Shown: piece after piece, positions 33,476 to 41,229 of the stretch
Layout: each line of letters opens with the position of its first letter
How positions within the stretch are numbered: the stretch's first letter is position 1
Assembly: GCF_000371965.1 (NCBI RefSeq)
Contig: NZ_AQUO01000003.1
Location: 347,693-411,692, forward strand
Reading direction: 5' to 3'
DNA: 64,000 nt
DNA from: Paracoccus sp. N5
GTDB taxonomy: Bacteria > Pseudomonadota > Alphaproteobacteria > Rhodobacterales > Rhodobacteraceae
The notes under the pieces: generated by a model
What the model was told of the DNA's origin: nothing
What the model saw: the letters and a program-made list of their open reading frames with translations, nothing else
Database searches by the model: none
Program-made: the position numbers and the translations under genes

Positions 33476-34716
33476 ACGAGACCCTCCAGATCGAGGGCCG
33501 CGACCTCCCGCAGGGTCCGGAGGTCGACCTTGGCGTAGATCGCCGTCGAGGTCGGGGCCCGGTGCCCGAGGAAGTCGCCGATGACTTTCATCGCCACGCC
33601 CTGGTCCAGAAGGTGTTGGGCGGCGGCATGGCGAAGGGCATGGGGTCCCCTTCGGCCAGAGACCACCCCGATCTGGCTCAGGCGATCGCGCACGATCTTG
33701 CCCAGAGCCTTCCGCCGAAGGGGGCGGATCGGGGCGCAGGATGTGAAGAAGAGGCTCCGCCCGAAGCCGGTGGGACGCCCGTTCCGGATGTAGTCGAGGA
33801 TGGCGCCGCCGACCTCCTGCGACAGCGGCCACAGATGCGTGCGACCCGGCTTTGGACAATGCACGCGCAGGAGCGCGTTCTCCCAGTCGAAGTCATCGAG
33901 GCTGAGACCCGCGACTTCGCCGGCACGCAGGCCGAAGGAGGCGAAGAGCATCAGGATCGCGCGATCGCGCCTGTCGACGGGGCGCTGCCCCTCAGACGCC
34001 AGCAGACGTTCGACATCCTTACGCTTGATGCCCTTCGGAAGGCTTTCATCGGCCCTGTATCCGGGCGCGACGATGCCCGCGGCCAGCCCGGGCCGACACC
34101 ACCCGCGCTTCTCTGCGAAGCCGACAAACGACCGGACGCGCTGCGCGAAGTCGTGCATCGTTCTCCGGCTCCATACCCCGCGTTGGTGCTTATCGCCGAT
34201 GATGCGGTCGATATCGGTGATCTCAAGAGCGTCGAGCCGTATCCCCATCTGGTCGAGGTGTTGGAGGAATGTACCGGCAGCGCGCCCGTAGCTCTCGATA
34301 CTGGCCGTTGCCAGGCCCCGTTCGTCGCGCAGCCAGTGCTCGTATGCCTGAAGCGCAGGCTGAAGCGTACGAAGTTCGCCTTTGGCGTCCTCGAGCCAGC
34401 CGAGATACCGCACGAGTTCAACACAGTGACTGACGAAGCGTTGGCGGGCCTTCGACGTGGCCGTCGTAGCGCTTCTGCGGCCCCGCGGCTCCGACCAGAG
34501 TCTCGCGGCGGCTTCGATGTCCCGCTGGTGGATCCGATCACCGTCGCGAAGGTCCAGAAGGCGAACGAGGTTGAGGTGGGCGTTGGCTTGTTTGCGCAGG
34601 TTGGCGCGGCTCGCGCCGGTTCCCTTCAGGTGGACGAGGTAGTCCGCGCGTTGTGCAGCGAGCGGGGCGTCACGATGTTTCGCCACGGCGGGCGGCAGGA
34701 AGATGTCTTGGAACAT
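33472..34716 (-). CDS. ritA: Tyrosine recombinase, first gene of the RIT trio
   Basis: A 414-aa protein. ATG 34716 is chosen because GGAG lies 8 bases before it; the longer frame begins with GTG at 34743. Its extended N-terminal region (about 1-100) precedes a core-binding domain and a catalytic domain with SFGLRAGEV, GPHALRHAAAQH, DFLGHRAPT and TAIYAKVD. It is the promoter-proximal gene. Its upstream DNA contains CTCCATAATGTGGAG, an inverted repeat similar to half of the palindrome at the element's left end, which may be a recombinase site or an autoregulatory operator. Confidence 0.92.
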   Translation of the reverse strand: MFQDIFLPPAVAKHRDAPLAAQRADYLVHLKGTGASRANLRKQANAHLNLVRLLDLRDGDRIHQRDIEAAARLWSEPRGRRSATTATSKARQRFVSHCVELVRYLGWLEDAKGELRTLQPALQAYEHWLRDERGLATASIESYGRAAGTFLQHLDQMGIRLDALEITDIDRIIGDKHQRGVWSRRTMHDFAQRVRSFVGFAEKRGWCRPGLAAGIVAPGYRADESLPKGIKRKDVERLLASEGQRPVDRRDRAILMLFASFGLRAGEVAGLSLDDFDWENALLRVHCPKPGRTHLWPLSQEVGGAILDYIRNGRPTGFGRSLFFTSCAPIRPLRRKALGKIVRDRLSQIGVVSGRRGPHALRHAAAQHLLDQGVAMKVIGDFLGHRAPTSTAIYAKVDLRTLREVAALDLEGLV

Positions 34717-34794
34717 GGGTGCGTCTCCATAATGTGGAGGCACAGGATTTCGCAGGTCAGGACATGATTTGTGGGTTTTTCGGTGCGGACGGTT

Positions 34795-35850
34795 TCACGA
34801 ACACGACCTCGCTCCGCCATTCAGCAGGAACCTTGCGACATCTTCTGGCGCGATCTGGGGCCGGATCGCTGCGCGCAGGTTGTCGAGGCCGTGGGCCGTC
34901 AGGTCGTCGTTGAAGTCACCGTGACGAGGCGAGAGCGTCAGCACCTCGATGCCCGCACTGGTCGCAAGTTCGGCCTGGGTCGCGACAGCTCTGTCGCCTG
35001 CGGCATCGGTGTCGCGGGCGACATAGAGCCGACGCACGGACGGTGGCAGCCTGAGCGCGGCGAGATGGTTTGCCGACAGCGCGGCGGCCATCGGCATGCC
35101 CGGCAGCGCCGCCCGCAGCGACAGGATCGTCTCGATGCCTTCGCCAACGACAAGGACATCCTCTGCCGCCCCGAAGCGCACGGCATGGCCAAGAAGGTTG
35201 CCCATGGCCCGCCGGGGCGTGGTGACCGCCGCCTTGCCCGAGCCGTCCGGCGCGAGCCAGGTGCGGTGCGCCCCGGTGATCCTGCCCTGCAGGTCGGTGA
35301 CGGATGCGATCATTGCCGGACGCCGCTGCGCTGGTCCGCCATCGTCGGGTCGATAGTAGCAGCGTGGATGATACCGCAACGCCCCCGCATCATGGACCGG
35401 CAAGATGCAGCGGCTGGCCAGATAGGCCTCGACCGGCGTGCCCCGGATCGGCTGCGCCATCGCGATCAGCCGCCGCGCCGCTTCCGGAGAACCCGTCGCG
35501 ACCCGGGCAGGTGCAGGATTGATCGCAGCAACAGGCTCGACCCGCGGCAGGCTCAGGAAACGCCGCGCCTCCTCGGCGACATCGCCGAACGAGGTCAGGC
35601 TACAGCTCTCCCGGATCACGTCGAGCAGGTCGCCGTGTTCGGCCGTGGCGGCATCGGTCCAATGACCGGCCGCCCCGGGACCTGCCTCCGGCCCCTTCAG
35701 CCGGACGAACATCGACCGCCCCGGCGAGTTACGCGCGTCGCCGACGGTCCAGTACTGACCTTGCCGTCGACCGTTGGGAAGGTAATGCCGACACACGGCC
35801 TCTGCGTCCCGCGCGAGTCGGCGCGACAGCTCCGCTGCATCTCGCGCCAT
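34795..35850 (-). CDS. Toprim primase-like protein, right arm copy
   Basis: A 351-aa protein identical to the left-arm copy up to the ARF end of the repeat, with a different tail (LLNGGARSCS). The shared 340-odd residues include the Toprim motifs VLVVGEGIETIL and ARDTDAAGDRA. The two copies point toward each other with the recombinase trio between them. As in the left copy the native C-terminus has been replaced by element sequence, which shows that the trio interrupts the last few codons of an ancestral primase gene. Both products could be functional since the interrupted plasmid homologue ends only about a dozen residues after this point. Confidence 0.85.
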   Translation of the reverse strand: MARDAAELSRRLARDAEAVCRHYLPNGRRQGQYWTVGDARNSPGRSMFVRLKGPEAGPGAAGHWTDAATAEHGDLLDVIRESCSLTSFGDVAEEARRFLSLPRVEPVAAINPAPARVATGSPEAARRLIAMAQPIRGTPVEAYLASRCILPVHDAGALRYHPRCYYRPDDGGPAQRRPAMIASVTDLQGRITGAHRTWLAPDGSGKAAVTTPRRAMGNLLGHAVRFGAAEDVLVVGEGIETILSLRAALPGMPMAAALSANHLAALRLPPSVRRLYVARDTDAAGDRAVATQAELATSAGIEVLTLSPRHGDFNDDLTAHGLDNLRAAIRPQIAPEDVARFLLNGGARSCS

Positions 35851-35964
35851 CACGAACATCCCCCCGTCGCGCCGAGGTTATGTTGCCCAGCTCCGCGAAA
35901 ACCCAAGCAGAACCGCGCAAGTCCACGCCACCGCAACATAACCCGCGCCGCAACATGTTCCGTA
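34828..35964 (-). repeat. Right inverted arm (1,137 bp) of the RIT composite element
   Basis: Inverted copy of 30354-31490, ending outward in the same TACGGAACATGTTGC. The outermost five bases (35960-35964, CCGTA on the plus strand) belong equally to the reconstructed target site. Confidence 0.9.
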
Positions 35965-36155
35965 AACTTGCCCGCTGCCCCTGGCCCCGACGTGGGCCCG
36001 GTCAGCCGCACGAAGAGCGAGCGGCCAGGATTGTTTTGCAGGTCACCCACGATCCAGTAGGATCCTTCCCGCCGTCCGGCGGGAAGGTAGGCACGACAGA
36101 CGCCTTCGGCATTTTCTGCCAGATCGCGCACGAGGTCTTCGGTCTCGGAATACAT
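35960..36155 (-). pseudogene. Plasmid Toprim primase, 5' part, cut off by the RIT insertion
   Basis: The original start of the plasmid primase: ATG 36155 (MYSETEDLVRDLAEN), GGAGG upstream, three bases after the strawberry-notch stop, so the two genes were one operon. It codes for 65 residues (RAYLPAGRREGSYWIVGD ... GPGAAGKFT) before the frame hits the element at TACGG. Read on, it passes into the right arm and stops at 35850, giving a 101-aa chimera. The rest of the gene is at 29493-30333. Confidence 0.9.
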
Positions 36156-36158
36156 GGG

Positions 36159-39100
36159 TCAACAACCTCCGCGATCATGTAGCCTTGCGACAGGACAACG
36201 TGCAAGCAGACGATCCAGTATCGCGACGCCATCGGCGTCGGTTGGGCAAAACAGCCGAAGCTTCCAACTAATAATCTCCGAGAAGAAGCCGTCGGCCTTG
36301 AGCCGATCCTTGGCTGCCTCCGAGAAGCCCGACAGTTCGATCCGGTTCGCGCCCATGACGCGCGAGCGGTGCAATTCCATCCCTTCGGACAGGCACACCA
36401 CGGTCTTGCCCTCCAGAACGAGGGCATGGACCTGCGCGGCCGAGAGCTTGGGCGCATCGGCGGCCAGCGTGGTCGCGACCCAGGCAGGCGAGACGCGGCG
36501 GCCGATGATGCGCTGCCCGTCATCGGTCTGCAGGCGGTAGATGCGGGTTTCATCCTGGGGAAGCTGCTTCCAGATCGGCAGCAGCAGACCTGCCACGATG
36601 TGCAGCGTGGAGTCCGAAAACTCCGGCACCTCGGCCAGTTCCGCAATCCACGCCGCAGTGAAGGCCGCGCGGTCGGCCTCGAGCCAGTGGGTGTCCTCCA
36701 TGACCTTGGCCGGGACCGTGCTGGCATCAAGCGGGCGGATCAGGCGCAGGCGCGGCTCGATGGTCCCATCATCCAGCATGTGACTGGTGGCGGGAACCTG
36801 CACGGCAGCCCGGCCCGAGCGGCTATTGACCAGAAGCCGCGCCTGCGGGTCATCAAGCCAGTCGAGCGCATCCGCGAGCGAGGTTGGCGTGTTGCGACGC
36901 TTTTCAGCGATGGTCAGGAGCTGGGTTGCCGCACCGGAGCCGGGATGGGTGTAGATCACGCGTGCCTCGGTGACGCGGAAGCTCTCGGCGCGCAGGGTCT
37001 CGAGCCCGAGGTCATACACCCCGGCAGCGATGGCCCCCTCGATCCGTTGATCGAGCAATTCCTCGAAGGCCGAGAAGAGCACCGCCTGCATGTCGATCGT
37101 CAGCGCGAGCAGGCGATTGAGGAAGGTCGTGATCGGCGGCAGGTCGTCCTTAAGACCGTTGTCATCGGTCAGGCTGAGCCCCGTGGCATCCTCGAAAGCC
37201 CCAAGCGAACAGCCAGCCACATCGCCGCGATAGATGCGGCGGTAGAGCTGGCGCAGGGCATCGCGGGCATAGGGGCTCTCGAGGTTGTCCTCGGGTCGGA
37301 ACAGCCCCTGCCCGCCGGTCTGGCGTTGGCCGCGCGTGATGGCCCCTAGCGTGTCAAGACGCCGCGCGATGGTGGAGAGGAACCGCTTTTCTGCCTTCAC
37401 ATCCGTGGCAACGGGCCGGAAGAGCGGCGGCTGCGCCTGGTTGGTGCGGTTGGTGCGGCCCAAGCCTTGAATGGCGGCATCGGCTTTCCAGCCGGGTTCC
37501 AGCAGGTAGTGAACCCGCAGGCGCTGGTTCTTGGCCCCAAGATCGGCGTGATAGCTGCGCCCCGTGCCGCCCGCGTCGGAAAAGATCAGGATGCGCTTCT
37601 GGTCATCCATGAAGGCGGCGGTCTCGGACAGATTGGCAGATCCGGCCCGGCTTTCGACGACAAGCCGCGCAGAAGCCCCGTCTCCCTTCCGCACGATGCG
37701 CCGCGAGCGGCCTGTGACCTCGGCCACGAGGTCGGTGCCGAAGCGCTGGACGATCTGGTCGAGCGCCCCCGGGACAGGCGGCAGCGACGCCAGCTTTTCG
37801 ATCAGCGCGTCGCGCCTGCGGGCGGCCTCGCGGCATTCGACCGGCTGGCCATCGCGCACCACGGGCCGGGACGACAGGTTGCCTTCGCTGTCGGTGAAGG
37901 GCTCGTAGAGCAGCACCGGGAAGCAATGGGCGAGGTAGTCCAGGACATATTCCCTGGGAGTGATGTCACAGCGGATATCGTTCCATTCGTCGGTCGGGAT
38001 CTCCGACAGGCGGCGTTCCATCAGTGCCTCGCCCGTCGAGACGATCTGGATGACCGCCGCATGACCCGCCACCAGATCGGCATCGATGGATGCGATCAGC
38101 GTGGGGGTCTTCATCGAGGTAAGCAAATGGCCAAAGAAACGCTGTTTGGCGCCCTCGAAGGCTGACCGCGCAGCGGATTTCGCCTGACGGTTCAGCGTGC
38201 CGCTCTCGCCAGAAATGTTCGCCGCCTCCAACGCCGCGGTCAGGTTGTTGTGGATGATGGCGAAGGCCCCGGCATAGGCATCATAAATGCCGCGCTGCTC
38301 GGGGCTGAGCGCATGTTCGAGCATCTCGTATTCGACACCGTCATAGGAAAGCGACCGCGCGGTGTAGAGGCCGAGCGCCCGGAGGTCGCGGGCCAGGACC
38401 TCCATCGCCGCGACACCGCCAGCCTCAATGGCTTCCACGAATTCCGCCCGGGTTGCGAACGGGAAATCCTCCCCGCCCCAGAGACCGAGACGCTGAGCAT
38501 AAGCGAGGTTGTGGACCGTCGTCGCGCCCGTGGCCGAGACATAGACCACGCGGGCATTCGGAAGTTTGTGCTGCAGGCGCAGACCCGCCCTGCCCTGCTG
38601 CGAGGCCATGGTATCGCCCCGCTCGCCTTTGCCCCCGGCAGCATTTGCCATGGCATGGCTTTCGTCGAAGAGGATCACCCCGTCGAAATCCGCCCCGAGC
38701 CAGTCGACGATCTGGTCGACGCGGGATTTCTTGGCACCCCGTTCTTCCGAGCGCAGCGTCGCATAGGTGGTGAAGAGGATACCCTCGGCGAGCGGAATGT
38801 CGCGCCCTTGTGCGAAACGCGACAGCGGCGTCACCAGAAGCCGCTCCTGGCCAAGCGCCGACCAGTCGCGCTGCGCATCCTCCAGAAGCTTGTCGCTCTT
38901 CGAGATCCAGAGCGCCTTGAGGCGGCCTTGGCACCAGTTGTCGAGCAGGATCCCAGCCGACTGGCGGCCCTTGCCCGCGCCGGTGCCATCACCGAGGAAG
39001 AAACCCCGGCGGAAGCGGACGGCGTCAGCGGCATCGTCGGGCGCGGCCGAGACCATGTCGCCGGTCTCATCGACGATCCAAGACCCTGCGAGATATGCGC

Positions 39101-40535
39101 CATGCGCCTCCCCCGCGTAGATGACGGTCTCGAGCTGCGCGTCGGACAGCAGGCCGTCGCGCAGGATGGTCGCCGGAAGCTTGGGGCGATAGGAGGGTTT
39201 CGGAGGTGCGACAGAGGCCATGGCCGCCGATTGCACAAGCTTGGTCGGGTGCGATGCGGCGTCTGGGATGTCGATAGCCTGCAGACGGAAGGTCTCGTAG
39301 ATCGCGTCGGACAGCCGTGCGGCATCTTCGTCCTCGGCGGCGTCGCGGAGAGCGTAGTCCAGTTCCTCGGCCTCAATCGGCGTTTCGGGTTTCGCCATTT
39401 GAACCGCAGAGGTCGCGCGCGATCGGCTGGTGGTTGTGTGAGTGGCGCGGGCAGGACTTCCCGGGAAGAGGGAAGAATGGAACAGACCCGCATTTACGGC
39501 CTGTTCCAGTTCGAGGCGTGGCGGAACCTCGGCAGTGACCCGGGACATCAGATGCGCCACGTCCGGGGATGTGGGTTGGCGCAGGTCTGCGGTGATGCCG
39601 CCCGGCTCGCCTCCGCGGCATTTATCGAAGACAGAAATCCGCGTCTCGAAGCTGGTCCCATGTTTGGCGAAAGCGGCGCCCGACAACGCGCCGGTGTAGA
39701 CGAGATGGGCGGTCTCGGTCAGACGGCCGAAGGTCTCGGCCCAGGCAGGCGCATCCGGCGCGAAACCGGCTCCGGTGATGGCGACGAGCCGTCCGCCGGG
39801 GGCCAGACGCGCGAGGGCCGAGCGCAGATGCCGGGCCGTCGCCTCGGTTGTCCGACCATCGACATTAGCCACGGCCGAGAAGGGCGGGTTCATCAGGATG
39901 ACGCTCGGGCTTGAGGAGACATCGAGATGATCGTTGATCTGCGCGGCATCGAACCGGGTGACCGGTCGGCCCGGGAACAGCAGCCGAAGAAGGTCGGCGC
40001 GGGTGTCCGCCAACTCGTTCAGAGCCAGAGTGCCGCCGGCGATCTCGGCGAGGATCGCCAGAAGCCCGGTCCCGGCAGACGGCTCTAGGACAAGATCACG
40101 GGGCGTGATCTGTGCTGCCGCCACAGCCGCGAGCCCCATGGGCAGCGGCGTCGAGAATTGCTGAAAGCGCTCCATCTCTTCCGACCGCCGGGTGTGCGTG
40201 GGCAAGAGGCCTGCCACCTTGGCGAGGATCGGCAAGAGCGCCGCAGGCGAGCCGGCACGCGCAAGCAGCGCCCGACCGAACTTTCGCAGAAAGAGGATCA
40301 GCGCCACCTCGCCCGCCTCATAGGCGAGCTTCCAGTCCCAGGCACCGGTCGCATCGGAACCGCCAAAGGCATGTTCCATCTCGCGGCGCAGACGCAGCGC
40401 GTCGATCTGAAGCCCTTGCGCCAGATCGGGCTGAAGCGCTTCGGCAACAGCAACAATCGCAGGGGCAGGATTTGCTGCCAACGGAACAACGGGCGCAGGC
40501 AAGGACGCCTGCGCAACAGGGGCAAGATGGGTCAT
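36159..40535 (-). CDS. Strawberry-notch-like helicase fused to a methyltransferase-type domain
   Basis: A 1,458-aa protein, start at 40535 (GGAG upstream). N-terminal part (about 70-310): Rossmann methyltransferase-like domain with EPSAGTG (151-157) and NPPF (216-219), both intact. Middle: superfamily 2 helicase with GDGTGAGKGR (515-524) and DESH (624-627), then a second RecA-like domain with QGLGRTNRTNQ. This matches the strawberry-notch NTP hydrolase family carried by many alphaproteobacterial plasmids and phages. The combination may methylate or remodel incoming plasmid DNA, perhaps as anti-restriction; that is inference. It is the largest backbone gene and was cotranscribed with the primase. 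Confidence 0.9.
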   Translation of the reverse strand: MTHLAPVAQASLPAPVVPLAANPAPAIVAVAEALQPDLAQGLQIDALRLRREMEHAFGGSDATGAWDWKLAYEAGEVALILFLRKFGRALLARAGSPAALLPILAKVAGLLPTHTRRSEEMERFQQFSTPLPMGLAAVAAAQITPRDLVLEPSAGTGLLAILAEIAGGTLALNELADTRADLLRLLFPGRPVTRFDAAQINDHLDVSSSPSVILMNPPFSAVANVDGRTTEATARHLRSALARLAPGGRLVAITGAGFAPDAPAWAETFGRLTETAHLVYTGALSGAAFAKHGTSFETRISVFDKCRGGEPGGITADLRQPTSPDVAHLMSRVTAEVPPRLELEQAVNAGLFHSSLFPGSPARATHTTTSRSRATSAVQMAKPETPIEAEELDYALRDAAEDEDAARLSDAIYETFRLQAIDIPDAASHPTKLVQSAAMASVAPPKPSYRPKLPATILRDGLLSDAQLETVIYAGEAHGAYLAGSWIVDETGDMVSAAPDDAADAVRFRRGFFLGDGTGAGKGRQSAGILLDNWCQGRLKALWISKSDKLLEDAQRDWSALGQERLLVTPLSRFAQGRDIPLAEGILFTTYATLRSEERGAKKSRVDQIVDWLGADFDGVILFDESHAMANAAGGKGERGDTMASQQGRAGLRLQHKLPNARVVYVSATGATTVHNLAYAQRLGLWGGEDFPFATRAEFVEAIEAGGVAAMEVLARDLRALGLYTARSLSYDGVEYEMLEHALSPEQRGIYDAYAGAFAIIHNNLTAALEAANISGESGTLNRQAKSAARSAFEGAKQRFFGHLLTSMKTPTLIASIDADLVAGHAAVIQIVSTGEALMERRLSEIPTDEWNDIRCDITPREYVLDYLAHCFPVLLYEPFTDSEGNLSSRPVVRDGQPVECREAARRRDALIEKLASLPPVPGALDQIVQRFGTDLVAEVTGRSRRIVRKGDGASARLVVESRAGSANLSETAAFMDDQKRILIFSDAGGTGRSYHADLGAKNQRLRVHYLLEPGWKADAAIQGLGRTNRTNQAQPPLFRPVATDVKAEKRFLSTIARRLDTLGAITRGQRQTGGQGLFRPEDNLESPYARDALRQLYRRIYRGDVAGCSLGAFEDATGLSLTDDNGLKDDLPPITTFLNRLLALTIDMQAVLFSAFEELLDQRIEGAIAAGVYDLGLETLRAESFRVTEARVIYTHPGSGAATQLLTIAEKRRNTPTSLADALDWLDDPQARLLVNSRSGRAAVQVPATSHMLDDGTIEPRLRLIRPLDASTVPAKVMEDTHWLEADRAAFTAAWIAELAEVPEFSDSTLHIVAGLLLPIWKQLPQDETRIYRLQTDDGQRIIGRRVSPAWVATTLAADAPKLSAAQVHALVLEGKTVVCLSEGMELHRSRVMGANRIELSGFSEAAKDRLKADGFFSEIISWKLRLFCPTDADGVAILDRLLARCPVARLHDRGGC

Positions 40536-40557
40536 CGGGAAACTCCGGAATGAAGGA

Positions 40558-40604
40558 CAGGATCAGGCCCGGACACCCTCTCTCGGGCAGCCTCGGACCT
40601 GATC
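40558..40604. repeat. Nested hairpin in the leader of the strawberry-notch gene
   Basis: Outer arms GATCAGG (40561-40567) and CCTGATC (40598-40604), inner arms CCCG (40568-40571) and CGGG (40584-40587). It lies 26 bases upstream of the start codon and contains a GAGAGAGGG stretch (minus strand) similar to other backbone leaders. Confidence 0.6.
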
Positions 40605-40712
40605 TTTCCCGGCTGCTCTCTCCCTCTCGCACCAAGGTATTCCCGACGCTTGGCTTGATCTTGTTCTTGTTATGTTCTATGCTCAAAACCAAGCCAGAAA
40701 GGGGGTTCCACC

Positions 40713-41009
40713 ATGGAAAGCACCACGCACGCCCTGCCCGTAACGCCTAAGCAGATCGCCTATGCGCGGTCGCTCGCCCTGTGCAACCGGACGCTCCTGC
40801 CCTGGGAAGTTCAGCAAGACCGGCGATCTTTGAGCGCCTGGATCGAGGCTCAGGCCCGGCTGAAGCCCGTATCGGACATGGACCAGCTGCCCACCTCCAG
40901 GCAGGTGGCCTTCGCCGAGAAGCTCGCCCGGATCAAACGGCGCGCCGTCCCCGACGAATGCTTCCGCGACAGAGGGCTGATGTCGAAGTGGATCGACGGG
41001 AACAGGTGA
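40713..41009 (+). CDS. 98-aa protein with an internal two-fold repeat
   Basis: AAAGGGGG lies 8 bases before ATG 40713. The product consists of two related halves: TPKQIAYARSLALCNRTLLP ... RRSLSAWIEA and TSRQVAFAEKLARIKRRAVP ... DRGLMSKWID. Each is about 40 residues with a conserved pattern (T-x-K/R-Q-hydrophobic-A-A/F-A and a terminal L-S/M-x-W-I). Similar QxxYxxxL repeats occur in short SAP/DUF3072-like DNA-binding segments, so a DNA- or protein-binding adaptor is plausible. It is one of two plus-strand genes in this backbone stretch and diverges from the strawberry-notch gene. Confidence 0.7.
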   Translation: MESTTHALPVTPKQIAYARSLALCNRTLLPWEVQQDRRSLSAWIEAQARLKPVSDMDQLPTSRQVAFAEKLARIKRRAVPDECFRDRGLMSKWIDGNR

Positions 41010-41015
41010 CGGGTG

Positions 41016-41192
41016 TCAGCTGGTGGATGGCTTGTCGGCGCAGGAATCCACCAGAGTTTCCCTCCGCCTACGAAACGCTGCTCGTAGTGCGTCGGTCGGT
41101 GGGGGCAGACAGTCCAACGCCTCAAAGAACGGCTGATGGTCACATGGCTTCAAGTTCGTGACGTCCGCGCTGTTGTCGTTTGCCTGTTTCAT
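41016..41192 (-). CDS. Possible 58-aa hypothetical protein
   Basis: Frame from ATG 41192 (MKQANDNSADVTNL; GGGGGTCCGAAGAA upstream) to a stop at 41016, convergent with the 98-aa gene. The start resembles typical alphaproteobacterial small proteins (xxANDNS). The rest is helical and basic (TDALRAAFRRRRETL). It lies just downstream of the RES toxin gene. It may be real, but no homologue can be named. Confidence 0.45.
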   Translation of the reverse strand: MKQANDNSADVTNLKPCDHQPFFEALDCLPPPTDALRAAFRRRRETLVDSCADKPSTS

Positions 41193-41229
41193 TTCTTCGG
41201 ACCCCCAAAGGCGCATGCGCTGTAACTTG

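Larger units (their letters stand above)
30334..35959. mobile_element. RIT (recombinase-in-trio) element with 1.1-kb inverted arms, inserted in the primase gene
   Basis: A 5,626-bp insertion flanked by the direct repeat CCGTA. The core (about 31491-34827) has three consecutive, overlapping tyrosine recombinase genes on the minus strand, the defining layout of RIT elements. The core is flanked by 1,137-bp inverted repeats, each holding a near-complete primase gene read inward toward the trio. No DDE transposase is present. Known RIT elements carry short terminal repeats. Arms of this length with a second gene are unusual and may come from inverted duplication of the flank. Intact motifs in all three recombinases suggest recent activity. 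Confidence 0.88.

Noticed and set aside
30334..35959. Interpretation as an ordinary composite transposon flanked by insertion sequences
   Set aside because: The arms hold primase genes, not transposases, and the only recombination genes are the central tyrosine recombinase trio.
30334..35959. Retron, diversity-generating retroelement or group II intron
   Set aside because: No reverse transcriptase motif is present in any frame of the insertion.
34771..36060. A 429-aa plus-strand frame across the right arm
   Set aside because: It is the antisense shadow of the right-arm primase and equals the antisense frame of the left arm.
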